Below, in pieces: positions 15,895 through 23,887 of a stretch of 64,000 nt of DNA. The DNA comes from Tunicatimonas pelagia. GTDB lineage: Bacteria > Bacteroidota > Bacteroidia > Cytophagales > Cyclobacteriaceae. The DNA is taken from assembly GCF_030506325.1 (NCBI RefSeq), contig NZ_CP120683.1, forward strand, positions 1,240,001-1,304,000. Direction: 5' to 3'. The position numbers and the translations under genes were made by a program. How positions within the stretch are numbered: position 1 is the first letter of the stretch; each line of letters opens with the position of its first letter. The notes beneath the pieces are model-generated. The model was given only the letters and a program-made list of their open reading frames with translations, was not told where the DNA came from and did not search any database.

Positions 15895-16707
15895 TTATTT
15901 GGTAGCAACGATATGTACGGTAGGAAATAAGTAAGGAGCAATCCGTCGCCGTAAACGAGCTGTTACATTCTTGAATAACCGCTCAGTAGTTCGGAATATC
16001 CAAAAAGGAAGGGGAATGCGGATACCGTTTAGGAACCAGTAGCATTGGTAATGACTGAAATCTACTTTTTTTAGTTGCTCAACAGTAGCAGTAAACGTAC
16101 TTTCATTTAGATGAAATCCGGTAGGCGTATCGGTAAAAAAGCGCGAAATATCTTTTGGCCCCCGATAAATATGCGGATACCGAAACGAATATTTCCCCCC
16201 TGGCACTAGTAAATGATGTGCCAAAGCATAGTGTTCGGGTACATCTTCTGGATGCAAATGCTCAATAAACTGATCGCTAAATAGTACATCAATTGTATTG
16301 GGAGGCATGTTCAACTCGTAACCATCGTACACGATCAGTTCAAAGTTTTGGGGGCGAGTGCGCTGAGGATCGGCCTGATCGGATATATCCATTCCGTAGA
16401 CTCGCTGCACTTGGTTAGCCACATAGAAGCAAAACTCGCAGTCGCCCGGGGCAAACTCAGCAAAAACAGTTTGCCTGTTGAGCAAACCACGCATCATTTT
16501 TATCTTATTCTTATTTCTCTTGCGAGTAACTTCCGGATCAGACCGTTTGGTTAAACGAGGGTGATCGGGTACTTTTTCAAAGAGCTCGTCGTACATTACC
16601 CGAAACAATGCTTTTCGCTCTTCGCGGTTAGATTTTCTCAACTTGTCGGCTAACGCCCGCTCTACTTCGTAGTGGTTTCTTATTTGTTTTTTGGTTCGGA
16701 CAGACAT
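15895..16707 (-). CDS. class I SAM-dependent methyltransferase, 270 aa
   Basis: The SAM-binding motif appears as VFAEFAPGDCEFCFYVAN (about residues 80-97) followed by the acidic VYGMDISDQ, and the post-motif region VDVLFSDQFIEHLHPED is typical of methyltransf_11/23 proteins. An N-terminal basic helical region (RTKKQIRNHYEVERALADK) precedes the fold. The substrate is unknown. A C-terminal patch FLNGIRIPLPFWIFR plus a basic tail suggests membrane association. It has no obvious operon partner. Confidence 0.85.
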   Translation of the reverse strand: MSVRTKKQIRNHYEVERALADKLRKSNREERKALFRVMYDELFEKVPDHPRLTKRSDPEVTRKRNKNKIKMMRGLLNRQTVFAEFAPGDCEFCFYVANQVQRVYGMDISDQADPQRTRPQNFELIVYDGYELNMPPNTIDVLFSDQFIEHLHPEDVPEHYALAHHLLVPGGKYSFRYPHIYRGPKDISRFFTDTPTGFHLNESTFTATVEQLKKVDFSHYQCYWFLNGIRIPLPFWIFRTTERLFKNVTARLRRRIAPYLFPTVHIVATK

Positions 16708-16903
16708 GTAGTATATTTTACAAGTGGTAGTTAATCAGGTAGTAGGTGATATTACTATCTAAAGCACCCCTTACTTGTTGCGACTGAGAGCAAATAATAT
16801 AGGAACATTCTTCTTATCTCAAAAACTATTTTCTATTCATCAGTAGATTCATTGCTGTTTAGCAGGTGTTCAAAGCAAAAAAAACGGGTTCAGCATTACG
16901 CAT

Positions 16904-16939
16904 AAAAAAACAGGGTACCTATGAGCACCCTGTCTTTTT
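16904..16939. terminator. bidirectional hairpin terminator
   Basis: ACAGGGT (16910-16916) and ACCCTGT (16927-16933) close a 10-base loop. A seven-base A run precedes and a five-base T run follows, so both strands end in U-rich RNA. It lies 30 bases after the stop of the minus-strand lipoprotein gene at 16969. Confidence 0.78.
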
Positions 16940-16968
16940 ACTTGGATTAATTATGATAGTAAGAAAGA

Positions 16969-17388
16969 CTAGTTCTCAATTTCTTGCTCAATACCTTCCA
17001 TCTCTTGTTCAATTTCATTGAAGGCATTGCTTACTTCACTTTTAATATCTCCCCAGGTTTCAGCAGTAGAATTCTCTAACTGGTTTAGATCCTCTTTTAA
17101 CTCGTCAATATTCTCCTGGTATTCAGCTTTTGCTTCATCAGAGGCATTCTCCATATCTTGCTCTAACTTAGCAATCTTATCGTTTAACTTAGATTCCCAT
17201 TCATCCTGCTCGGCTTCCCAGCTAGCAGCGGTCTCTTCAATCTCATTACCAGCTTCTTCCATTGCTGCCTCAGTTTCATTAGCTGCTTCGTTGGCAGCAT
17301 TCTGAGTGGAGTCACAAGCAGTGAATACCGCCAAACAAAATGATCCCGCGAAAAAATAAGTAGCTAGTGTTTTGAAATTCGTTTTCAT
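16969..17388 (-). CDS. acidic coiled-coil lipoprotein, 139 aa
   Basis: A lipoprotein signal peptide ends in LAVFTAC with the lipidated Cys at about residue 25. The mature part is almost entirely charged, rich in E, A, N and K with heptad-like spacing (for example IAKLEQDMENASDEAKAEYQ), predicting one long coiled coil. This resembles small stress-induced lipoproteins and apolipoprotein-like helices, but no family was recognised. It is followed by a clear terminator and preceded by the MscS gene on the same strand. Confidence 0.82.
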   Translation of the reverse strand: MKTNFKTLATYFFAGSFCLAVFTACDSTQNAANEAANETEAAMEEAGNEIEETAASWEAEQDEWESKLNDKIAKLEQDMENASDEAKAEYQENIDELKEDLNQLENSTAETWGDIKSEVSNAFNEIEQEMEGIEQEIEN

Positions 17389-17431
17389 AGTTCTTAAAAA
17401 TTAAATGTAAAAAGTTTGATTTTAGTATAAA

Positions 17432-18343
17432 TTAATTAGCCGATTGGCCGTTCCCATGGTGAATTGTCATCTCGGAGAGCTTTTCTCCTCCCTTTATTCC
17501 GAAATCTAACGTCCGGATTGGGAACGGAATTACAATATCGTTTCGGTCGTAAACCTGCTGAATAGCAATAATTGCATCACTCTGCGCTTGTAGAAAATCG
17601 GGTTGCTTAGGTGATTTAGCCCAAAATCGCACAGTGAAGTTGATAGAACTACCCCCAAATTCATTGTAAAAGAGCGTAACATCTTTGCTCCTGTCTATGC
17701 TATCCAGTTCACTAAGTGTGTCTATTGTCAGCTTCTTTACTTTCTCTAAGTCGTCTCCGTAAGATACTCCCACACTTAAATCAACTCGCCGATCTTTCGT
17801 GCGAGTATAGTTAACCACCGGATTTTCAAAAATGTTTTTGTTGGGAATTAAGACATCCAGCCCCTGGAATGTAGTAATTGTGGTCGTTCGTAGATTGATA
17901 TCGCTCACCTTACCGAAGTAATCAGCACTCTCAATAGTATCGCCAATCTTGAATGGTTGTCTAACCGCAATTAAGATTCCGGAAATAAAATTAGCAGCAA
18001 TATCTTGAAAGGCAAAACCTAACGCTAGACCAATAATACCAACCCCCGCCAGTAAGGTAGCCACCGTATCTTTTTGTCCCAATACACCCAGCGCAATGAA
18101 TATACCAGCCACAATAATAGCAACATTGACGAGCGTGACCAGCAGGTTATTTACAGCCTCGTTGGCTGAAACGCGCCCCAGTATCTTAGCCATTGTACTC
18201 TTTACTACTTTGGCTAGTAGTATAAAGAGCACTACAATCAAGACGGCCAATACTAAATTAGGCAGATTAGAAACAAATGACTTTACCCATTCTTCTAACG
18301 TACCCGTAACGAGTCCCCAAAGGTTCTCAATATTGAAATTCAT
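17432..18343 (-). CDS. small-conductance mechanosensitive channel, MscS family, 303 aa
   Basis: Three N-terminal hydrophobic helices (about residues 24-50, 68-90 and 95-125) precede the conserved MscS core. The pore helix contains GVGIIGLALGFAFQDIAANFISG and the beta domain has PFKIGDTIES, followed by LRTTTITTFQGLDVLIPNK. Such channels release solutes on hypo-osmotic shock. Length is close to E. coli MscS (286 residues), so it is the short class. The neighbouring genes (acidic lipoprotein, YtxH, YqaE, DUF1206) suggest an envelope-stress group. Confidence 0.95.
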   Translation of the reverse strand: MNFNIENLWGLVTGTLEEWVKSFVSNLPNLVLAVLIVVLFILLAKVVKSTMAKILGRVSANEAVNNLLVTLVNVAIIVAGIFIALGVLGQKDTVATLLAGVGIIGLALGFAFQDIAANFISGILIAVRQPFKIGDTIESADYFGKVSDINLRTTTITTFQGLDVLIPNKNIFENPVVNYTRTKDRRVDLSVGVSYGDDLEKVKKLTIDTLSELDSIDRSKDVTLFYNEFGGSSINFTVRFWAKSPKQPDFLQAQSDAIIAIQQVYDRNDIVIPFPIRTLDFGIKGGEKLSEMTIHHGNGQSAN

Positions 18344-18521
18344 GGTAAATAAAGGTAGTAGGAAAAAATCAGCGCAAAGAAGTAGAAAAAATCATAAAAA
18401 GTTCAAATTAAGGTGAATGTCTTCAATTAACTTCGTTCTTGTCTCTATTGCTTACCATTCATCAAAAAAAGTGAAGACCCTAAAAAATTTTGCGCTGTTT
18501 TAAAAATCGAGAACAATCTTG

Positions 18522-18782
18522 TTAGAAGTTGATGTATCGTTTCTTCTTCTTAGCCTGCTTGAGTGACTTTTGGCTGCGCTTAGAATAATCATCAATAGCC
18601 TGACTAACTGAGTCGAGCAAGTTATAGATGCCTTCATTCAAGGACTTCTCTACATCCGTACGAACACGGCTACTCTCCTTGTTCAACTTCTTGCGGGTAC
18701 TGTCCCCACGGTCGGGAGCCATCAATACACCTGCGGCAATTCCAGCTAATGCTCCAGCAATAATTCCTGATAGTAATCTCAT
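18522..18782 (-). CDS. YtxH domain protein, 86 aa
   Basis: An N-terminal glycine-rich hydrophobic segment (about residues 2-24, SGIIAGALAGIAAGVLMAPDRG) with the LMAPDRGDSTRKKL junction is diagnostic of YtxH. It is followed by an amphipathic, basic helical tail. Homologues are stress-related small membrane proteins of unknown biochemical role. Codon use and length are normal. It is on the strand opposite to the YqaE and DUF1206 genes that follow. Confidence 0.88.
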   Translation of the reverse strand: MRLLSGIIAGALAGIAAGVLMAPDRGDSTRKKLNKESSRVRTDVEKSLNEGIYNLLDSVSQAIDDYSKRSQKSLKQAKKKKRYINF

Positions 18783-19183
18783 AAGATAAAAAAAGTTTAA
18801 ATGTTTACCCCTGTATACGAAAATCCTGTGCCAGGTTTCAGTTTATCCTCTTTTTCTGCGTTTTTGGCTAAAAAAAGCGAGCAAGCCATACTTTTCTGGA
18901 AAATTCGTAAGGATAAATGATAAATAATCTATGATTATCTGAGAAATTTTTTCTACGCTTTGGGGAAGCCTGTCCTTTTTTCCTCAGTAAGGTTAGTTCT
19001 GAATAAAGAGCAAAACTAGACTATTATTTAGTCGTCGTTTGAATGAGCAAATAGCTTCCAGGTGCTTCGTAAGCAAGATTTCACCTAGCTTATTTTCTTG
19101 GAAGCGATGCAATAACTTAAGCTTTGGCAGGATATTTTGACTAGCAAGAGTGAAATATTTTTTGAATCTAAACATACGTTGAT
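18783..19183. other. 401-base region without a supported gene
   Basis: AT-rich spacer between the divergent YtxH and YqaE genes; it should hold both promoters. No ORF with recognisable content and no clear repeats were seen. A TAGTTTTG word on the minus strand at 19011-19018 lacks a partner element at the right distance. Confidence 0.5.
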
Positions 19184-19336
19184 ATGTCACTTTTAATGAT
19201 TATTCTAGCCATTTTATTACCTCCGCTAGCTGTCGGACTACAGAAAGGACTTTCTGGATCGTTCTGGCTTAATGTACTTCTTACCATCGTAGGCTGGGTA
19301 CCTGGTGTAATCCACGCATTTTTTACTTTAAAATAA
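19184..19336 (+). CDS. YqaE/Pmp3 family small membrane protein, 50 aa
   Basis: Short gene, ATG 19184 to TAA 19334-19336. Two hydrophobic helices are joined by a short loop: LLMIILAILLPPLAVGLQ, then a KGLSGSFW turn, then LNVLLTIVGWVPGVIHAFF. The LPPLAV and GWVPGVIHA motifs are the family signature. Pmp3/YqaE proteins are tiny inner-membrane proteins, often salt, cold or envelope-stress induced, which affect membrane potential and ion leakage. It ends seven bases before a hairpin terminator and lies just upstream of DUF1206. Confidence 0.93.
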   Translation: MSLLMIILAILLPPLAVGLQKGLSGSFWLNVLLTIVGWVPGVIHAFFTLK

Positions 19337-19342
19337 TCATAT

Positions 19343-19370
19343 CCCTAGGCTACGTCCTAGGGTTTACTTT
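19343..19370 (+). terminator. terminator after the YqaE gene
   Basis: CCCTAGG and CCTAGGG form a perfect 7-bp stem with a 6-base loop (19343-19362), followed by TTTACTTTT. It lies between the YqaE stop and the DUF1206 start, so the two genes may be separately transcribed or linked by read-through. Confidence 0.7.
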
Positions 19371-19384
19371 TAACTCTCAATACC

Positions 19385-20209
19385 ATGAATGTAACATTAG
19401 ATCAAACCAAAGATGAATCCATCAGAAAGATAGCCCGGGTAGGGATGTTTGCTAAAGGAGTCGTCTACGTAATATTAGGGGTACTAACTGCCATGTATGC
19501 CTTTGGCTCGGGCGGGCAAAAGGCGGGAAAAGATTCTGCGCTGAAATTTGTCTACGAACAGCCTTTTGGAAAAGTATTATTAGCAGTGCTAGCTGCCGGA
19601 TTAATTTGCTACGTAATATGGCGATTTGTCCAAGCCTTCCGCGACCCAGAAGATAAAGGCGACGATAAGCAGGGAATTGGCAACCGTATTGGTTATGCTG
19701 CCAGTGGTGTACTCTATGGTGTATTTGCTTACGAAGCAATTCGCATGTTATTTACCAGTGGTAGCTCGGGTAGCGGAGGAAGCCAGAAGGAAACAATAGT
19801 TAGTATGCTTTTAGGACAACCTTTCGGTCAGATACTAGTTGGAATTGTAGCGGTTGTATTTTTTGGTAAGGCAGCTTACCAGATTTATCGAGCTGTAAGT
19901 GGTAAATACGCCAAGAAGGTGAAAGATAGTGAACTAGACTATCGGGTGAAGGATATATTGCGTAAAGCAGGTTATGTAGGATATGTTGCTCGTGGAATTG
20001 TAATTGCTATCATTGGTTACTTCTTCCTGCGAGCTGCAATTGAATCTAACCCAAATGCTGCCGGAGGAACTCAGCAAGCATTTGACTTTATTCAGTCTAG
20101 TAGCACCTGGGGAACGATACTATTAGGTATTATTGCAATTGGTTTAGCATGCTATGGTGTATTTATGTTTGTGAAAGCTCGCTACCGCGTATTGCCTAGC
20201 AGTATTTAA
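19385..20209 (+). CDS. DUF1206 membrane protein, 274 aa
   Basis: Six hydrophobic helices fall into three repeats of about 80 residues, each opening with a GxxAKGVVYVxLG-like motif: GMFAKGVVYVILG near residue 20, GYAASGVLYGVFA near residue 103 and GYVARGIVIAIIG near residue 199. This internal triplication defines DUF1206. No biochemical role is established. It lies 14 bases before the DUF4235 gene and is probably co-transcribed with it. Confidence 0.9.
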   Translation: MNVTLDQTKDESIRKIARVGMFAKGVVYVILGVLTAMYAFGSGGQKAGKDSALKFVYEQPFGKVLLAVLAAGLICYVIWRFVQAFRDPEDKGDDKQGIGNRIGYAASGVLYGVFAYEAIRMLFTSGSSGSGGSQKETIVSMLLGQPFGQILVGIVAVVFFGKAAYQIYRAVSGKYAKKVKDSELDYRVKDILRKAGYVGYVARGIVIAIIGYFFLRAAIESNPNAAGGTQQAFDFIQSSSTWGTILLGIIAIGLACYGVFMFVKARYRVLPSSI

Positions 20210-20223
20210 TCAACCAAATAGAA

Positions 20224-20502
20224 ATGAGTTTACTAGGAAAAATTAGAGAAAACTTTGACGATGAAGAACAACTAAATAACTGGATTATTGGCGGGGCAAC
20301 CATGATTAGTGCGGTTCTGGTTAAGCGCATTATTGAGTTTGGCTGGCGACAGGCAACTCGTGAAGAACCGCCCAAAAATCCAGCAGATCGTGATGTTTCG
20401 CTCCAGCAAGCATTAGCTTGGACTCTTATAGTAGGGGTCACTTCCAGCTTAGTTAAATTGCTTATTAGGCGAAGCATTACTTGGGATGTTCGTAAATCTT
20501 AG
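20224..20502 (+). CDS. DUF4235 family protein, 92 aa
   Basis: Two predicted helices (about 20-40 and 62-82) surround a conserved polar centre, REEPPKNPADRDVSLQQALAW, which matches the ePPxNPxDxxVxxxxAlaW core of DUF4235. The function is unknown; relatives are small membrane proteins often next to stress genes. It follows DUF1206 and ends just before a strong terminator. Confidence 0.82.
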   Translation: MSLLGKIRENFDDEEQLNNWIIGGATMISAVLVKRIIEFGWRQATREEPPKNPADRDVSLQQALAWTLIVGVTSSLVKLLIRRSITWDVRKS

Positions 20503-20513
20503 AATTATACATG

Positions 20514-20549
20514 AAAAGCGTGTTGTATTATTACAACACGCTTTTTTTT
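20514..20549 (+). terminator. strong intrinsic terminator
   Basis: AAAAGCGTGTTGTA and TACAACACGCTTTT form a perfect 14-bp stem with a TTAT loop, running into eight T. It closes the DUF1206-DUF4235 transcript. The A-rich 5' side would also give a short U-tract on the other strand. Confidence 0.93.
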
Positions 20550-20660
20550 GCTTTCTGACTAACATAACCGACTACCTTTGAGTTAAATAGTAGTAACTTT
20601 TTAAACGAGACAGGCTTCTGTCGTCAGACGATAATTTTTTTATACTAATTTTTTAAACCG

Positions 20661-20870
20661 ATGATACAGCAAGGATCAACAGTTAAGTGGAAATGGGGCA
20701 ACGGGGAAGCTCAGGGAAAGGTAACCGAATCTTTTACCGAAGAAGTGACCAAAACCATTGATGGTAGCGATATTACCCGCAAAGGCGAGTCAGGAAATAA
20801 AGCCTTGCTTATAGAGCAAGAAGATGGTTCGCAAGTGCTAAAGTTAGAAAGCGAAGTAAGTAAAGCATAG
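20661..20870 (+). CDS. DUF2945 (TUDOR-like) protein, 69 aa
   Basis: A short beta-rich protein beginning GSTVKWKWGNGEAQGKV and carrying the ITRKGESGNKALLIEQEDGSQVLK segment characteristic of DUF2945 (hypervirulence-associated TUDOR domain). The role is unknown; a Tudor-like beta barrel suggests nucleic acid or peptide contact. It starts after a terminator and lies 11 bases before the topoisomerase IB gene, so these two form a small operon. Confidence 0.88.
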   Translation: MIQQGSTVKWKWGNGEAQGKVTESFTEEVTKTIDGSDITRKGESGNKALLIEQEDGSQVLKLESEVSKA

Positions 20871-20881
20871 GCTTTTTCATT

Positions 20882-21901
20882 ATGGGATTTCCTTTAATGA
20901 GTGGGCTCCCACAGGGTTTAATCTATCAGGACGATTCGCAACCTGGCTACTTACGCAAAAAGTGGGGACGGGGTCACTCGTATTTTGATAAGCAGGCTAA
21001 GCTACGGGAAGAAAAAACGCTAACTTGGATACAATCCTTGGGCATTCCACCCGACTGGGATGATGTGTGGATATCCAAAGATCCGAACGGACATCTGTTA
21101 GCTACTGGCTACGATGCCAAAGGCCGCAAGCAGTACTACTATCACCCTTCCTGGGCTGAATACCGAAACAAAGTTAAGTTTGATAAATTGGCTTTGTTTG
21201 GTAGAAAGTTACCAATTGTTCGTTTGAAAGTAACGAAAGACTTAGAAAAAAGGGGTTGGCCGAAAGAGAAAGTGTTAGCACTTATTCTTCAGGTGCTCGA
21301 CGAATACGGTATACGCATTGGGAATGAGCAGTATAAACGAGAGAATAAGACCTTTGGACTTACTACATTACGAAGAAAGCATCTCGATTTTGAGGAGGGT
21401 CACGCCCGCTTAGAATATCGAGCTAAGAGCGGTAAGTACCGCAAGATCAATATCAAACAGAATCAGTTGGTTCGGCTAATTAAGCGTTGTTCGGAGCTGC
21501 CTGGTTACGAAGTTTTCAAGTACCGGGGGCAAGACGGAAAATACCACCATATTCGTTCCCAAGATGTAAATGAGTACTTGCAAGATATAGTGGGTGAGCA
21601 ATTCACCTGCAAGGATTTTCGTACTTGGCACGGTACCGTCACCGCCATTGATAAGTGGAAAGATGCTCAAGCACTACAGACAAAAAATCCTCGCCTGAAG
21701 CTAGAAACCACCATTATAAAGCTAGTTGCCAAGGAATTAGGTAATACTATTAGTGTGTGCCGTAAGTATTACATTCACCCGGAAGTACTAAAAGCCTTGT
21801 TAGAAAACACATGGGAAGTGGAAAAAGAACTCAAAATAAAGCCGACCCATCTCAAACAATTGGATAAGTATGAGATAACCGCTCTAAGCATTATCAGCTA
21901 G
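20882..21901 (+). CDS. DNA topoisomerase IB (poxvirus/bacterial type), 339 aa
   Basis: Monomeric type IB topoisomerase. The N-terminal domain includes PPDWDDVWISKDPNGHLLATGYDAKGR (about residues 56-82, split here by a loop), the core has KTFGLTTLRRKHL, and the catalytic pocket shows FRTWHGT (Arg247, His250) and CRKYYIHP with nucleophile Tyr297. It nicks one strand through a 3'-phosphotyrosine link and relaxes supercoils of both signs. These enzymes are patchily distributed and non-essential in bacteria. Its 3' end overlaps the convergent sensor kinase gene by 8 bases. Confidence 0.95.
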   Translation: MGFPLMSGLPQGLIYQDDSQPGYLRKKWGRGHSYFDKQAKLREEKTLTWIQSLGIPPDWDDVWISKDPNGHLLATGYDAKGRKQYYYHPSWAEYRNKVKFDKLALFGRKLPIVRLKVTKDLEKRGWPKEKVLALILQVLDEYGIRIGNEQYKRENKTFGLTTLRRKHLDFEEGHARLEYRAKSGKYRKINIKQNQLVRLIKRCSELPGYEVFKYRGQDGKYHHIRSQDVNEYLQDIVGEQFTCKDFRTWHGTVTAIDKWKDAQALQTKNPRLKLETTIIKLVAKELGNTISVCRKYYIHPEVLKALLENTWEVEKELKIKPTHLKQLDKYEITALSIIS

Positions 21902-23357
21902 TTGGGAAAAATTCTTTTTGCTTAGGAAAAGCAATAGTGAAGCAAGTACCCCTTCGTAGCTTACTATCTACTGATATTTTAGCTTGGTGGCTATTAACAA
22001 TATTCTGAGTAGAGGTAAGGCCTAACCCCATTCCACCCCGCTTACCGGTATGAAAAGCATCGAACAGTTTATCTAAGTCAGCTGCGGCTATTCCGCGTCC
22101 GTTGTCGGTTACAACAATATACTCAGCTTGATCGTCTTCCTTAGTTTCTATCGCAATGTGTCCGGTTTTAGGCTTCACTGCTTCTATGGCATTATTTACA
22201 ATGTTGAGGAGAGCCATCACTAACTTATCTTGGTCAAGCGGAATAGCTTCTAAATGATGATTGAGTTTAAGCTCAACGTGTACTTCCTGTAATTTCACCC
22301 GGTCGGCGGTAATGCTTAGTGTTTTTTCTACTACTTCGTTCAATGAGCCGGGCTGAAGAGAAAGTTGAGAAGGTTTGGAGGAATTGAGCATCGCGGTAAT
22401 CAGCTCGTTAATGCGTTGCGTATTCCGGTAAATAATATCTACGTAAACTGTTAGATCATCCCGATCTTCAATTTCGGTACTAAATTGCTCTAACGATAAG
22501 TTGATATTGGTGAGCGGATTACGTACTTCGTGGGCAATACTGCGGGCAATATTGGCGGTCATCATCATTTTTTCTAGCCGGATTAGCTCCTGCTGCACTT
22601 TCTGCTTTTCAGAAATATCTGTAATAATACCTTGATAGCCCAATAGGTTTTGCTCAGAGTCTACCAAGCGTGCCGCCGATAAGTTACAGATTACAATATT
22701 CTGGTTTTTGTGCTTTAGTCTTACCTCGAAATCAATAACCTTCCCATCGGTGGTGAGTGATTGGTACAGGTTGGGGTACTCGTCGGGATAAGCAAAAAGA
22801 TCACTGAGGGAAAGCTGTTGAAGTTCAGGTAATGTATAGCCGAACAGCTTCTCCATTGCGCTATTTGTGTTGATGAATAAATCTTCTTGGTCTGTGATAT
22901 AAATAGCATTGACCGACTGCTCGAACAAGGCGCGATATTTCTGTTCTTGAGCAAAAAGCTTATCTACTATCCGAGAATTATTTAAGGCGTACCGAATGCT
23001 ACGCTCAATAATCATGGTGTTCAGCCCATCTTTCACCAAATAGTCTGCTGCCCCCATTTCCATAGCCTGATGGTCAATTTCGGCAAAACCCTTTCCGGTA
23101 AGCATAATAATCGGATTCCGAACTCCTTGCTCAATACCCGTTTTCAGCAAATCCAATCCACTCTTTTCTCCCAATCGATAGTCAATGAGATACACATCAA
23201 AAATATCCTGCTTTAGCTTCTGCACCGCTTCATCGTAATTATCTACCCACGTAATCGAAAAATCGGTTGTTTTGATGTCAGTTAGCAGGTCCCGGGTGAT
23301 GATATAATCATCTTCGTCATCATCTACCAGTAGTACATTTACTTTTTCTTGATGCAT
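21894..23357 (-). CDS. receiver-PAS-histidine kinase hybrid, 487 aa
   Basis: Order of domains: receiver (1-120, phospho-acceptor Asp59 in YLIDYRLG), PAS (about 140-255, with FGYTLPELQ), HisKA (His276 in ARSIAHEVRNPL), HATPase (N box near 385 NIVNNAIEAV; G boxes VTDNGRGI and GGMGLGLTST). There is no membrane segment, so it is cytoplasmic. The N-terminal receiver suggests its kinase activity is gated by another kinase. It lies in a five-gene signalling cluster on the minus strand and ends overlapping the topoisomerase gene by 8 bases. Confidence 0.94.
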   Translation of the reverse strand: MHQEKVNVLLVDDDEDDYIITRDLLTDIKTTDFSITWVDNYDEAVQKLKQDIFDVYLIDYRLGEKSGLDLLKTGIEQGVRNPIIMLTGKGFAEIDHQAMEMGAADYLVKDGLNTMIIERSIRYALNNSRIVDKLFAQEQKYRALFEQSVNAIYITDQEDLFINTNSAMEKLFGYTLPELQQLSLSDLFAYPDEYPNLYQSLTTDGKVIDFEVRLKHKNQNIVICNLSAARLVDSEQNLLGYQGIITDISEKQKVQQELIRLEKMMMTANIARSIAHEVRNPLTNINLSLEQFSTEIEDRDDLTVYVDIIYRNTQRINELITAMLNSSKPSQLSLQPGSLNEVVEKTLSITADRVKLQEVHVELKLNHHLEAIPLDQDKLVMALLNIVNNAIEAVKPKTGHIAIETKEDDQAEYIVVTDNGRGIAAADLDKLFDAFHTGKRGGMGLGLTSTQNIVNSHQAKISVDSKLRRGTCFTIAFPKQKEFFPTS

Positions 23358-23428
23358 GAGTTGGGGGAATCACGTTTTATAAATGCCTTAGCTCAGTATT
23401 AAAATAGGTGGTACGCGAGAGAAGAGCC

Positions 23429-23887
23429 TCAGCTTTTCTTCCGTTGAGGTAGCTCAACAATACCAAACCAGTAGGTACCAATTGCTTTAGTCACTTCTAC
23501 CAAACCTTCAAAAGTAACTGGCTTAGTAATAAACGAGCTAACTCCTAAATCGTATGTTTTAAAAATATCTTCCTCGGCCTTGGAGGTGGTGAGTACAATT
23601 ACCGGAATATGCTTTAGCTTAGGATGTGCCTTGATTTCAGCCAATGCTTCCCGACCATCTTTACGGGGCATATTCAGGTCAAGCAAAATAAGCCCTGGTT
23701 TGGGGGCATTAGTGTCGTTGTATTCTCCTCGGTGAAGCAGATAGTCCATTAGCTCTTCTCCGTCTTCCACAAAGTGTAAGTCATTGGCTAAGTAATTTTC
23801 TTCTAAAGCATCTTTAGTCAGAATACGGTCATCTGGGTCATCATCGGCCATTAAAATCGTGATGGTTTTATAGCTTTTATCGCTCAT
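23429..23887 (-). CDS. single-domain response regulator (Rcp1-like), 152 aa
   Basis: Receiver only. The acidic pocket is ADDDPDDR (about 14-21), the phospho-acceptor is Asp70 in LILLDLNMPRKDG, the switch Thr-Ser is VLTTSKAEED, and the conserved Lys is in FITKPVTFEG. The long alpha1-beta2 insertion (LHRGEYNDTNAPKPG) is typical of the phytochrome-associated Rcp1 class. Its start overlaps the end of the upstream PAS kinase gene by four bases, so translational coupling with that kinase is likely and the kinase is its probable phosphodonor. Confidence 0.93.
   Translation of the reverse strand: MSDKSYKTITILMADDDPDDRILTKDALEENYLANDLHFVEDGEELMDYLLHRGEYNDTNAPKPGLILLDLNMPRKDGREALAEIKAHPKLKHIPVIVLTTSKAEEDIFKTYDLGVSSFITKPVTFEGLVEVTKAIGTYWFGIVELPQRKKS

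Noticed and set aside
18993-19190. 65-codon minus-strand frame as a gene
   Set aside because: It runs into the start of the clearly real YqaE gene on the other strand and shows no family resemblance.
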